Below are positions 46,311 through 57,526 of a stretch of DNA of 64,000 nt, in pieces (position 1 is the stretch's first letter; each line of letters begins with the position of its first letter). Location: NCBI GenBank assembly GCA_037893245.1, contig JBAIAA010000506.1:371001-435000 (forward strand), in the 5' to 3' direction. The position numbers and the translations under genes are program-made. The stretch is from Crossaster papposus (taxonomy: Eukaryota; Echinodermata; Asteroidea; Velatida; Solasteridae). The notes beneath the pieces are model-generated. The model searched no databases. It was given only the letters and a program-made list of their open reading frames with translations, and was not told the origin of the DNA.

Positions 46311-46639
46311 ACAGTAGCTGCAGCACAGCACTCTCTCCGGGCTTATCTCCAGACTAGATAGTGACTGCTGCTGCAAACTCCATTATTTGGTGTCCTGGAC
46401 TATGGATGGAAGCTCAGTGACCAAGGTTATGCGCTGGTCCCTACAACAGACCCTATCGCACCGGACTATTTCTAAAGTCTATCTGCTGCAACTGTGAGGG
46501 GGAATGTAGCACACTCAGGTGCTGCTGTAAAAAGCAAGGAGTCAAGTGTATTTCTGCTTGCTGCAACTGTCATGGTAACTCTTGCCAGAACATCAACCAG
46601 CCAGATGACGAGAGGAGTGAGGGAGATACCGGGGAGTAG
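46311..46639 (+). pseudogene. C-terminal copy of the CXC-family protein in the right arm
   Basis: Reverse-complement counterpart of 38363-38690. It encodes AAAQHSLRA (up to a stop near 46355) and later, in other frames, APVPTTDP-like and Cys-rich tail codons (CNCEGEC, CISACGNCHGN). It ends at the equivalent TAG (46637-46639). Only the part inside the inverted arm is present. Confidence 0.7.
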
Positions 46640-47575
46640 AATGAGTAGGGTGAACTAGAGAACTGACTACCCAATGTTTCAATTAAGATACATTTCTATG
46701 TATTATCTTTGTTATGGGCAGGGAGTCATTTGTACTCAAAACTAATGGTTGGAATCGAATGAACACCCCCCCCCCCCCCAGAAAAAAAAGAAGAAAACAA
46801 AGAAGAAGACCTAGTTAGACATTCTACAAGCTAATATTGGCAAATTGTTATTTTTCTTGTCTGCCCAAGCATCCGGGTACCCAACTTTGATTGGCTCCTA
46901 TAATGTTTCACAAGGATTTGGGGTTGAACAAATTCAGAGGTGTTAGTAGACAGTTTGATTTTAAGCAAGATAATAATACAAATATACTTAGCAGGGCCCT
47001 AGAACAATGTTTTTGTGGTTTCTTCTCCATATTAATTATACAATTTCTGGCCAAACTATGACTTGATCAACAATTTTTTCATTTTGGCGGCATTTTGGAC
47101 GGCATTTTGGCCACCATCTTAGATATAAAGCAAAATAATAAAACATATATGCTCAGCAAGAGTTCACAATTGACCTAGAACAATGTTTATGTGGTTTCTT
47201 CCCCATATTAATTATTACATTTCTGGCCAAACTGACTTTATCCACATTTTTCCATTTTGACGGCCATTTTGGCCGCCATCTTGAATTTTGAAGCAAGAAA
47301 ATGTGCTTGGAATGAGTTTACAATGGCCCTAGAACAAATATTGTTGATTTATCCTCATATTACTGATTATTTTTGGTAAATTTTTTATTTTTTAAAAATT
47401 TTAAATTTTGGCAACCATTTTGGACGCCATTTTGAATTATGACTTTTCCCCTAGGATTTGGGAAGGAATAAATTGAAAGGTGTTTGTAGACACCTACCTG
47501 AACACATTGGTAAATAAAGCTATTGATAAGCAATTTTTTTCACATATTTTTCAAACAAAATGCCCTAACTAGTAG
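46311..47575. repeat. Right arm of the inverted-arm structure
   Basis: Complement of 36873-38690 without the inserted MITE. It includes a C run (46766-46779). The outer end is near 47560-47575 and abuts a TIR-like AAAGGCCCTGTCATACGACC at about 47577. Confidence 0.8.
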
Positions 47576-47576
47576 T

Positions 47577-47684
47577 AAAGGCCCTGTCATACGACCTCGA
47601 TAAAGTTCTCGTAACGTTCTTGAAAAAGTGACAGAACGCAGACAAACGGTGAGGTTGGAAAAAAGGCGCTAGATGGTAGTAATA
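47577..47684. repeat. MITE end of the GGCCCTGTCA group, cut by element H
   Basis: Begins AAAGGCCCTGTCATACGACC, like the ends at 15951 and 31033, then CGTTCTTGAAAAAGTGACAG. The TA transposon H is inserted at 47685. The other end of this MITE is probably in 51092-51527 but I cannot define it. Confidence 0.5.
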
Positions 47685-47967
47685 GTGTTCATGCGTTTTG
47701 CACGTACGTAAGACGGTCATTGAGCTCTTGGCCAATGAAAAGCTCTGCTTTGCTGACTCCGCCCCAAGCTCCAACCCCATCCGACCATCGAGGTCTATAG
47801 AATTTCACAACGAGTTCGGTAGCCGATTGTTTAATTTCTTTTCACTCGTGGATTTGCAACAATGGGGATTAACAACAAACTGCCTTCTATTACTTCAATG
47901 GTTGTCCGGCAATAAGAACTATTATAGTCTAGGCGATATTTAAAAAAGGGTCTCATCTAGGGCAAGA

Positions 47968-48256
47968 GTGAGTGAGTGAGTGAGTATTAAGGGTTTAACG
48001 CCGTACCAGCATCAATGGCCATATTCACGGCGGGAACAAATTTCATTCAACAATTTTTTATTTCATTCAACAATTAATGTGAAGAAGTTACAGTTTTAGA
48101 GGTGGAAGGAAAACCCCAGAAGAATATCCTGGGGAAAAACCCACGGAGTCGGGCAGGGACTGAAAACCCAATCCACATATTGGCCCAGGCCGGATTCGAA
48201 CCCGGGTCATAGTGGTGGAAGGCGAGGAAAGAACCGCTACACCAACCCGACTCCCC
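47968..48256 (-). mobile_element. tRNA-derived SINE with 12-bp target duplication
   Basis: On the minus strand it starts GGAGTCGGGTTGGTGTAGCG (A box), then GGGTTCGAATCC (B box), a central body, and a tail GGCGTTAAACCCTTAATA followed by (ACTC)n. TCTAGGGCAAGA is repeated exactly at 47956-47967 and 48257-48268. It is inserted in element H. A second copy lies at 63001. Confidence 0.92.
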
Positions 48257-48439
48257 TCTAGGGCAAGAAGAGGCATCTTTTGAGTAGAAGTTTGTAACAT
48301 ATCTATTTCGGATTGCTGAATCCGAAAATGATGGCCACAAAGCTGGATTTTTAGTGGAAATATGCCTAACTTGCATAAATAAACACCTGTCGTGTAATAC
48401 CATTTGTTCCCATATTTGGATATATTATTATATATTTAA

Positions 48440-49200
48440 AAAAAATATTTGGGTGATTTTACTTACAGTTTCTTAATTCAATAACATTTGGTTGACTGAA
48501 TAATTATGAGAACACAGTAACGATCGAAATGGCTAAAAATCATACCCTTAAGTTTCGCGCATTTAACTTGGCTCCAGATATCATCAAGTAGTCTTGCCAA
48601 ACCTCAGTATTGATAAGCTTCAAATTCACCAAGTTGCATACTGGCACAGTTACCATATTAAAACCTTTTGGAAAATCCTATGAACAATGATAACATTGTA
48701 ATATTTAGCCCAGCAAACACAAAATGGGAAAAATATTAGGTGTCCGTAAATTGGGCTAAAAAGTGGTCAAAGTTCAAGGAAATCACTAAAATTATGTGTA
48801 AGAAACTATTTGACGTTGACATAATAAGCAATAATACTCTTATTTGGGGATTTCCCTGAACTTGTTTAAGTCTCCCACGTTAGGCAACCCTTCACCAACC
48901 TTTTAGCCCAATTTACAGCCATCTCATTTTTGCCTGTTTTTATTTGCTGGGCTAAATATCAAAATGTTATCATTGTTCATATAAGGGTTTAATACTTGGT
49001 GATTTTAAAGCTCATCAAGACTGAAGTTTGGCAAGACTACTTGATGATATGCATTGTATGGAAACAAGGTAAATGCTCGCAACTTTAGGATATAATAATT
49101 AGCCATTGTGTATCGTTACTATGTTCTCATAATTGTTCAGTCATTTCAGAAAATGTTATTGAAGTAAAAATATGTAAGTAGATTCACCAAAGCATACTTT
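48440..49200. repeat. 760-bp palindrome within element H
   Basis: The left half (about 48455-48800) and right half (about 48850-49190) are complements with about 10-20% differences by eye. Examples are TTAGCCCAGCAAACA with its partner TTTGCTGGGCTAA, CAAGTAGTCTTGCCAAAC with its partner, and TATGAGAACACAGTAACGAT with its partner. The loop is near 48825. A foldback MITE is the simplest reading. Confidence 0.82.
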
Positions 49201-49434
49201 TCAACAAATAAAATCTTTAAAAAAATACCCCAATATGTGAACAAAAATATGTTACACAACAGGTATTTACAATTTATGCAAACTGAACATTATGTTTACA
49301 AAACTTCGGAGGCCTCCTATAGGCTAACATTAATTACTAGGCCCAAAGGGGTCTTCATGCCAAATATGGTGCTTTTATCCGGCTGGTAACGGTAATCCCT
49401 TAATATAACATTAAGCTACCTGACTAAAAGACGT

Positions 49435-50306
49435 ACCTAAAGGATTGTGAGTCTTTTCAAATGATACGTCATGTATATAAGTGTAAAGTAAAAAACGTAC
49501 CTTAAGGATTGTGAGTCTTCTCAAATGATACGTCGTGTATACAAATGCAAAGTAAAAGACGCACCTAAAGGATTGTGAGTCTTTTCAAATGACACGTCGT
49601 GCATACAAATGCAAAGTAAAAGACGCACCTAAAGGATTGCGAGTCTTTTCAAATGATACGTCGTGCATACAAATGCAAAGTAAAAGACGTACCTAAAGCA
49701 TTGTGAGTCTTTTCAAATGATACGTCATGTATACAAATGTAAAGTAAAAGACGTACCTAAAGGATTGTGAGTCTTTTCAAATGATACGTCCTGCATACAA
49801 ATGCAAAGTAAAAGACGTACCTAAAGGATTGTGAGTCTTTTCAAATGATACGTCATGTATACAAAATGCAAAGTAAAAGACGTACCTAAAGGATTGTGAG
49901 TCTTTTCAAATGACACGTCATGTATACAAATGTAAAGTAAAAGACGTACCTAAAGGATTGGGAGTCTTTTCAAATGATATGTCGTGCATACAAATGCAAA
50001 GTAAAAGACGCACCTAAAGGATTGTGAGTCTTTTCAAATGATACGTCGTGCATACAAATGCAAAGTAAAAGACGCACCTAAAGGATTGTGAGTCTTTTCA
50101 AATGACACGTCATGTATACAAATGTAAAGTAAAAGACGTACTAAAGGATTGTGAGTCTTTTCAAATGATACGTCATGTATACAAATGTAAAGTAAAAGAC
50201 GTACCTAAAGGATTGTGAGTCTTTTCAAATGATACGTCGTGTATACAAATGCAAAGTAAAAGACGTACCTAAAGGATTGTGAGTCTTTTCAAATGATACG
50301 TCTATG
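49435..50306. repeat. 14-copy satellite, period about 64-65 bp
   Basis: Each unit reads GTAAAAGACGTACC, TAAAGGATTGTGAGTC, TTTTCAAATGATACGTC, then TGTATACAAATG. Units differ by single bases (for example TATACA/CATACA, GACGTA/GACGCA), and the variants alternate between units in blocks. No unique spacers, so not a CRISPR array. It lies inside element H. Confidence 0.95.
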
Positions 50307-51091
50307 TAAATAACGATCACTTGGCGTACGTGGGACGATGTCTTCTGAAAATACAACTCGTCTTTAGAAATGTAAAACTTTCATATAAAAGGAAGTAACT
50401 CAACTGCAGGTGTTCACCAAGAACACCATATGAAGCACCATATGTGGCAGAGAAATATCCCCTTTTGTTGTGTTGACCACTGTGTTACCGGTATCTTAGA
50501 AATTCCTTTTAGGTTTCAAGTGCGATGTGTTAGGTAACAATAGTGTGGACTGTGTATATGGATAAGAGGGGGGTACCCCTCTGCCACATATCGTGCTGGG
50601 TATAAAGAACACTCTTGAAGCCGCCGACTGTATACACGGTATAGGTCTAACCTACGAGAAGTATGGATCCCAATGTCATGTTATTATTGATTTTGTGTGG
50701 TACAGTACCGTTATTTCTACATCAAAATACCATTATTTACCCTGCGTGGAAAATGTGGACCTTTTGGAAAAAAGGGGTGGGGTGCGTATGCGCACCCGTC
50801 GCACCCCCCTGTGTACCGTACGGGCCTGCACTATCGCCCCAAAGAGTCCTATAACCTCCGAACCGTGAACAACTCGATGAAGTATAGAGTTGCATTGTCC
50901 TCTTCACGACCTTCGTTGCAAATCAACGGAGTGAAAGAAAACGAACAATGGCAGACGGGGCTCATTGTGGAATTTTAAGGACGTGGACAGTCGAAGGGAG
51001 TGACGCTTGGGGTGGAGCCTGCAAAGCAGAGCTTTTTATTGGCCAGGAGCTTAATGGCCGTCTTACGTACGTGCAAAACGCATGAACACTA

Positions 51092-51527
51092 CTAGAACGT
51101 TGTAGGACGTGGGTGGTCGTCGGGGGACGGAGAGGGTCGAGAAATATTTGGACGTGTCAACAAGTTACCACGTTCTCACAGAACGCCCTGTGAGCGGTCT
51201 GTGGACGCTATGGACGGTGGACGGTCGGTGGAGGGTCTGGATGACACCGCAGACGGACGCAACTCAGACTGTCAAGCTAATGTCCCCGTTGTCCCTGCGG
51301 GTTCAAAGCGCCTTTTTACCGACCGTGTACAGTCTGATAACAGTCCACCCTCCGTTCTTTTGATAAAACGGCCACAAGGCGCCCCCAGAGCGTCGTCATA
51401 CACTACATGTACCGTTCTTGCCGCGCCGTGTCACCGTTCATTTGCGTTCACTCACCGTTCTAGAACGTTCTCCTCCGCCCATCTGCCAACTTCAACGTTC
51501 CAGTACAGTTTAAGTGCAGTTTATTAT
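51092..51527. other. GC-rich stretch between transposons
   Basis: Rich in GACGGTGGACGG and CACCGTTC motifs, as in subterminal regions of MITEs. It probably holds the continuation of the MITE cut by element H, but I cannot set its ends. Open frames here are not convincing genes. Confidence 0.4.
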
Positions 51528-51576
51528 GACCCTTTCACACCAGAATGTTTTAGGCCAACGCCTGAGTAGCGCGTTA
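51528..51576. mobile_element. Left end of a CACACCAGAA MITE, interrupted by Harbinger
   Basis: TTTCACACCAGAATGTTTTA and GGCCAACGCCTGAGTAGCGC match the end of the intact MITE at 58361. The Harbinger element begins at 51577. The remainder is probably in 58112-58355, which ends similarly rich in GTAACGCGTT. Confidence 0.65.
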
Positions 51577-51589
51577 AGCTGTAGTCACA

Positions 51590-52020
51590 CACTATCGCAC
51601 GCCATCAGCGCACGAAGCGTGCAACCAATAATTTTTGTACGCACACAAATACCCCCAAATCGGCCGTTCTGAGCGTATAGTACCGCATGTTCACCGCGGG
51701 CTGAACGCGTGCCGAACGTAGACACCGCACAGGACCAGCGCAGGCCAGCGTCTAGAGTCAAAACTCACCTTAAAATTAGGAAAAATAAGTGCGTTTGTCA
51801 GCGCATGCTGAACGCACTCAGCGCATGGTGAACGCACACAGCGCATGCTGAGCGCACACAGCGCATGCCAACGCACACAAATTGTAAATATCCACCGTTT
51901 GTCAGCGCAGGCCACCAAAAGCCACCGAAAGTCAACGCGCCCCCACCGCTAGCCACCGCGCCCCCACCGGTAACACAACGCACTCGGCGCATGCCGACCG
52001 AACATGACCGCACCAGGACG
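51590..52020. promoter_or_regulatory. Subterminal repeat region of the Harbinger element
   Basis: GCGCATGCTGA, GAACGCAC and CCACCGC units recur at about 20-bp spacing. By analogy with other PIF/Harbinger elements such subterminal repeats could bind the Myb-like accessory protein and direct the transposase. That role is inference; only the repeats are seen. Confidence 0.5.
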
Positions 52021-53725
52021 CGCCCCCACCGCGCGGCGACCGAACTAAACCGTCACGTGACGTTCCTAATATAAGCTCTGCGTTTCGGCATATCGACATC
52101 AGATCTTGACATCGAGAGGCACTTTTCAAACCTCTCGATTATCGTATCTGCCGTTCTGAGGTCCTGTTACCTACTAACCAGTGTCATGCGATCCAGTGAT
52201 GCCTCCCAAGCCTACTGCCAAGAAGACGAAGACCTCAGCTCGAGGCCGAGGCCGTGGAAGGATTGCCCCCAAAGCATCCACAGCAGCCACCTGCAGCTCC
52301 CCTGCCAAGAGTACGAGAGCCCAGACCAGTTCCAGTGCCGACGACCAAGGTGCTGTCCTGTCTGTCCAGCCTGTCCAGCCTGTCCTGTCCTAGGAGTCTC
52401 CCAGATCCCCTACCTCTCCTGCTGAAGAAGATCTACGGCGCCTGGCTGGTGGTGATGCTGCTGCTGCTGACGGGAACCAGTCGGATGCCACTTCTACTTC
52501 CGGCTCTGTCGCCTCCACTGCCTCCACCAACCAGGGGACCAAGAGGAAGAGGACGACCAAGGTGGCCAAGAAGACCTACTTCCTGACCAGGCCAGAAGAG
52601 GAGAGCTGCTCGAGTGGCTACACGAGAACCCCTGCGTGTGGAACACAAAGATGACCCACTACATGGACCGTCCCATGAAGGACAGACTCTGCAAGACCCA
52701 GGCAGACAACCTAGGAAAGACTGTGGACCACATCCTCGGCTGGCTGCGTTCCCTCCGAGACAACAACACCAGGCTGCACAAGAAGAAGTCCGGCGATGGA
52801 GCTCCACCAGCCCTGACCGAGAGGGACCAGTGGGTGTGGGACAACTTCAAGTTCCTGCAGAACATCATCACCCACCGCAGTGAGCCCTTCCAGAGCAATG
52901 GCGGGGACCTCGAGGCAGCCGAAGAAGCGTGTGCTGACCAGCAGCTGGGCCTTGTGCCACCCAGAACCTCCACCAACAGGCGACCCACCACCACCTCCAC
53001 TGTCACACCTGAAGAGGACCGTATCCTTGTCACCCTGGTCAAGAGACTGGAGGACTCAGGCGAAGCCATCAACACCCTCCGAGCCCAACAGCTGCATCCC
53101 CCGAGCGCCCAAGAAGCCTACGGCAACTACATTAAGGACCTCATCCGCACCATGTCACCAACTCACTTCAAGAAGATGAAGAGGGTGGTCAACAAGACCT
53201 TGATGGAGTTTGACGAGGAAGAGGACGAGGAGACATTTGCTGCCCCTGCTGCCCCTGCTGCCCGTGCTGCCCCTGCTGCCCTGGGAGGCGAGCCTTCCAC
53301 CCTTCACCCAAGGCACCCCCAGAACCAGCCACAGCCACAGTACCCCAGATCCAGCTTTGCCCCTACCTGTGGTGGTGCCCACCCAGCTAACAATCGGACG
53401 TTTTCTGAACGTTTTTTTAACGTTTTAAATTGGTTGTTTAAACGTTCAAAAAAAACGTTTTGTAAACGTTTTTTTTGTGGTAGGTTTTGGACGTTTAAAA
53501 AACGTTTTTATTGAACGTTTAAAAAACCAATTTAAAACGTTTAAAAAACCAATTTAAAACCTTGTCTCGTATTCGTTTTCCAGACCAGCTCTCCAGAAAA
53601 CATTTAGACGTTTAGAAAACCTTTTAAGAACGTTTAGAAAACCTTTAAGAACGTCTAGAAAACCTTTTTAAAGAACGTCTAGAAAACCTTTTAAGAACGT
53701 TTAGAAAACCCTTTAAGAACGTCTA

Positions 53726-54358
53726 CACTGCAACAAATTTGGGTGTTGAATAACACCAGTTTGAGGATCATACCGTTTTAACACTATAATTTTGTACATA
53801 TTAACTGCATGGACAAATTACGTAATGAAATATTACAAAGAACTGACTTATTACACATCACACATCCATATACAATAATAATCTATTCCTACTGAATACG
53901 TACTACACACATAGCCATTGCCGTTGTTAGTTTTATACTACGCTTTTTTGTCCACGACGAAGTCGCAGCTAGTTTTTATGAATAATGTCAACATTTGAAA
54001 ACAAATAAAATGTAACGCGAATTTTTAACTATGTTTGCACAAAAATCAAAATTCAATCATGGAATCGTTTAAATAATTACATATTATGGTAAAATAAATG
54101 GGTTTTTGGACTAAATACAACAATTTAACATCGACTATTGTTAACATATACCATAATTCCTTATCGACCAATCAGAGGGCTTTATTTCACACACGCATGC
54201 GCACTAGGTCAAATTTAACACCAAAAGTACGTAACACCAGTACTTGATTTGAAACTAATACTTAAAGAATCATTTTACTTCATTTTAACACCAATGTTCA
54301 TTCCAAAAGATTAAAAAAACATTGGTGTTAAAATTTTAACACCACAGTTTTTGCAGTG
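53726..54358. mobile_element. 633-bp CACTG-ended MITE, third nesting level
   Basis: Ends: CACTGCAACAAATTTGGGTG on the left; the right end is the complement of CACTGCAAAAACTGTGGTG. Both run into GGTGTTA/TAACACC modules. CACTG ends resemble Chapaev/CACTA-group elements. It lies inside the repeat at 53380, which lies inside Harbinger. Confidence 0.82.
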
Positions 54359-54671
54359 CCTTTTTAGGACGTCTAGAAAACCTTTAGACGTTTAAAAAAC
54401 CTTTTAAAAACGTTCAAAAAACCTTTTAAGAACGTTCAGAAAACCTTTTAAGAACGTCTAGAAAACCTTTTAAGAACGTTCAGAAAACCTATTCAGAACG
54501 TTCAGAAAACCTTTCAAGAACATCCAACATAGCGTTTGAATATAAACGATAGCATGCACGCTGTACGTAGGCGGCCAGCCAGGCCGCGCCGGCGCACCGC
54601 ATGATATCGATGTCACAAAATATAACAATTACGTACATCAACGACGTCGACGAGGACCATATGGGCCACAC

Positions 54672-54745
54672 GATGAGGATGACGATCATCATCATAATCA
54701 TAATCATCATCGATCATCATAATCATAATCATCATCATAATCACC
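54672..54745. repeat. ATC/ATCATA microsatellite
   Basis: Run of ATCATC and ATAATC units. Confidence 0.85.
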
Positions 54746-55559
54746 ATCATTAGGCTACTCAATTTAATCATCAAAATAATAATCATATTAAATCATAATA
54801 TTAAAAAACAATAATTAATTACAATTAGTTTTTATTTGACTTGGACGTAAAGAAAACGTTGTTTAAACGTCCCGAAAAAAAATCGTCTTTTTCAAACGTT
54901 TCGTAAACGTTTTGTAAACGTTTTAAAAAAACCTTTGCTTTGGGGCAAATATTAGGTCAAAATTAGATGTTCTCCAAACGTTTTTTAAACGTTTGTTAAA
55001 AATCAAGACGTAGCGGACGTTTAAAAAACGTTTGTTAAACGTTTATTTAGGACGAAGACCTAGCGGGCCTAATTAAACGTTTAAATAACGTTTTTTAAAC
55101 GTTTATTTAGGACGAAGACCTAGCGGACCTACTTAAACGTTTAAAAAACGTTTTTTAAACGTTTTGTGTTTGCTGGGTGCTGTTGGCAGCCCATCCCCAA
55201 CCTGTGGAACCCCTCTGTGACATCTCCCCATGGTTCTGTGTGGCAATCCCAGGAGCCAGCCTACATGGAGCAGTACTCTCTGCGACGCCAGCAACACCAG
55301 CAGCAGCAGCAGTTCCACCAGCTGCAAGTGCCCAGACTCCAGGTGCCATCACCCCAGCCCCAGACCTCTGCCAGCTCCACAGTGCCTTCCTTCCTCAGGA
55401 CGCTTGACGCTTCTCAGACCTCTACCTCTACCAAGATCCAGAATGACGAGCCTCTCAACACCCCTCCTTGCCTATCTCAAGCAGACTACTAGACTTTGTA
55501 GACTTTGTACATGTGTTATTGTTGTAGAATATTGTTTTATAAATAAAAGTTGACACTTC

Positions 55560-56240
55560 TAACATGTAATCTATTTAGTTTGTGCAATTATTTCACAAGT
55601 TAATTTTTAAATTATGGCCCTTTCTATTGAGATGTAATTAAATAGTTTTAACAACACACTTAAATATATATTATAAATTAACTGTAACTATTGCCCATAC
55701 AATTTGCAATTACCATATCTGGCCTCCTTTTATTTGAGATGTAATTAAATAGTTTTAACAACAACACACTTGCAATATAAATGCAATTACTCCTCCAATA
55801 ACTGTTTTCATATGGCAACAAATAAACTCTAACTATTTATTTCCCATACATATGAAAACTTATTTATGCATACTTTAATGAAATGTAATTTCAATATTAC
55901 AATTTACACTAAAGTTAGCATTTACAAATATGAAGTTTGTTGAAACATTGTAGGGCCATGTGTTATAGTTATTATTTAAAAATAAAGTGTGTTGTAGATG
56001 GTGGTATATGTGGGTAATTACATATCATATAACATAGTTTGAGGGCTAATTACATTTTAAATGCAAGGGCCAGAGATAATTACTTGTATATTTCAAAATA
56101 TGCTTCAAATCAATTGAAATTAAGATAAACACCAAACTTTTAAAAACTTTTATTATAATAAAAAAGAGCTCATATCCTGGTACAACAGGTATAACACAAT
56201 CATCAAGAGCTCATATGGAACAAAATACATAGTAAAACAC
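55560..56240. other. Harbinger intergenic spacer
   Basis: AT-rich spacer between the two convergent Harbinger genes, holding their facing poly(A) signals. GAGATGTAATTAAATAGTTT occurs twice, at about 55629 and 55736. Confidence 0.55.
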
Positions 56241-56242
56241 AA

Positions 56243-57526
56243 TCAAATCATGTTGCCTTGCCAGGGAACGGATCCAGCTTCGCTGTTAACCCAGTGCTTG
56301 AGGAGGTTTCTCTGCTTCTTGGCTTCCTTAGCGGCTCTGTTGCCACCTGGCACCACATGGGTGTCAACCAGGTTGCGTTCCTGTCTCCAGGTGCCAGGGA
56401 TCACCTCATGCTGCAGGTTCTCATGATCTAAGTGCTGGTTCTGGAGGCCAGGGTAGCGGATGCGCATCAGGTTGTGGAGCGTACAGCATGCCTTCACAAT
56501 CTTCTTCACAGTGGAGGGGTGGTGCTGCATGGTGGTGATCATCACTCTGAATCTGTTTGCCAGTATCCCAAATGCGTTCTCCACAACCCTCCTGGCACGG
56601 GAGAGGCGGTAGTTGTAGATCCTTTCGTCCATGGAGAGGACTCGCAGACTGAAGGGTTTCATCATGGTGTCTCCCAGGGCAAAGGCATCATCCCCTATGA
56701 AGTAGTAGGGGACATCCTTGATGTCATTGGGAAGAGGGTCTGGCTCAGGGAATCACAGGGTGTTGTTGTCTGCACCTTCCTTCAGCTCTGAATTGTTGTA
56801 CACCTGGGCATTAGATGCAGCACCTGGGCATTAGATGCAGCACCAGTGCCTCCGATGTCGCACCACACAAACTTGTAGTCCGCGTCCACGAGGGCCATCA
56901 GCACCAGAGAGTAGAATCCTTGTAATTGTAGTAGACGGATGCACTGTTGCTTGGGCACTTGCAGGCTACATGCTTCCCATCAAGAGCACCCATGGTGTGG
57001 GGGAAGTTCCACCTCTGCAGGAAGCGGTCGGAGATGGAACGCCAGCCATCAGGTGTCGATGGGCAGGTCATCACCTCTGGCATGTACTCGTTCACGATGG
57101 CTTGGCAGACCTCTCTGACGACGACGGAGGTGGTGTTGGGGGTACCCTCCAGCCATACTGCATGTTGTGGTAGGTACTCCCAGCGGCAAGGTGGCGAAGT
57201 GTGATGGCGAGCTTAAGGCCAGGCTCTAGAGGTCTTCGGTACCAGGTCGTCTGCTTGGTGATCCTGGGACCCACTCTGGCAAGCAGCTCATCGTACATCT
57301 CCGGAGGCATACGCAGGAAGTTCCTGAAGGACCTGGCATCCTCGTTGCGGAGCTCAACCATCAACTGGTCGTAGAGGCCAAACTCTGCTCGTCTAGCTAT
57401 CCATGGCCGCACCCAAACATCCCTCCTTCTTCTTCTTCGTCTTCTTCTTATTCTTCTGGCGAGGTTGACTTGGTTGAGGGTCAGGTGGAGCAGGTCATGG
57501 TTGTGTTGCAGAAGAGCTACCTCCAT
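56243..57526 (-). pseudogene. PIF/Harbinger transposase (DDE_Tnp_4), frameshifted
   Basis: The start ATG at 57524-57526 gives MEVALLQHNHDLLHL and an Arg-rich tract. A helix-turn-helix-like region follows (FRNFLRMPPEMYDELLARVG, LKLAITLRHLAAGS). The catalytic core reads GALDGKHVACK (first Asp), YYFIGDDAFALG (second Asp, about 56680) and ENAFGILANRFRV (Glu, about 56570). The end is RNLLKHWVNSEAGS and a stop at 56243. Frameshifts lie near 57130 and 56915. A perfect 20-bp tandem duplication at 56801-56840 and a stop near 56755 break the middle. All three catalytic residues are still readable, so decay is recent. It cuts and pastes at TWA targets in this superfamily. Confidence 0.92.
56801..56840. 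repeat. Exact 20-bp tandem duplication in the transposase
   Basis: CACCTGGGCATTAGATGCAG occurs twice in a row. Twenty is not a multiple of three, so it shifts the transposase frame. Confidence 0.95.

Larger units (their letters stand above)
47685..51089. mobile_element. 3.4-kb TA transposon (H), sister of element A in reverse
   Basis: Termini GTGTTCATGCGTTTTGCACG and its complement, flanked by TA at 47683-47684 and 51090-51091. Its left end matches the right end of A and vice versa, so it lies in the opposite orientation. The interior differs: a SINE, a large palindrome and a 14-copy satellite replace the Penelope and mariner inserts of A. No transposase was found; probably mobilised by one encoded elsewhere. 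Confidence 0.85.
53380..55179. mobile_element. 1.8-kb repeat of AACGTTTAAAA units inside the Harbinger gene
   Basis: Ends are inverted: CACCCAGCTAACA on the left; the right end is the complement of CACCCAGCAAACA. Inside, ACGTTTAGAAAACCTTTTAAG and AAACGTTTTTTAAACGTTT units recur dozens of times toward both ends. A second MITE (53726-54358) and an ATC-type microsatellite (54672-54745) lie within. I see no clear target duplication and no transposase; superfamily unassigned. Confidence 0.75.
52199..55492 (+). pseudogene. Harbinger MADF/Myb-like accessory protein, broken
   Basis: The start ATG at 52199 leads a basic Ala/Thr-rich N-terminus (MPPKPTAKK, GRGRGR). An in-frame TAG follows at 52391-52393; the frame then continues (ESPRSPTSPAEEDL, GTKRKRTTK). 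A frameshift near 52605 precedes a MADF domain (about 52600-52880): LLEWLHENPCVWNTKM, then LGWLRSLRDNN. Further on is a short BESS-like helix (NYIKDLIRTM, HFKKMKRVVNKTLMEF) and an acidic and Ala-rich stretch. At 53380 a 1.8-kb repeat interrupts it. The C-terminus resumes at about 55180 (NLWNPSVTSPHGS, a Gln-rich run) and stops at 55490-55492, before AATAAA. In this superfamily such a protein carries the transposase to the nucleus and ends. The insertion could instead sit in an old intron, since CTGTTGGCAG is a possible acceptor. Confidence 0.82.

Noticed and set aside
49435..50306. CRISPR-like array
   Set aside because: Whole 64-65-bp units repeat without unique spacers; eukaryotic satellite DNA.
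52254..52586. Pro/Leu-rich open frame overlapping the MADF gene
   Set aside because: Shadow frame of the MADF coding sequence, which reads better in the frame starting at 52199.
56432..57204. Plus-strand open frames opposite the Harbinger transposase
   Set aside because: Antisense shadows; the minus strand carries the conserved DDE motifs.
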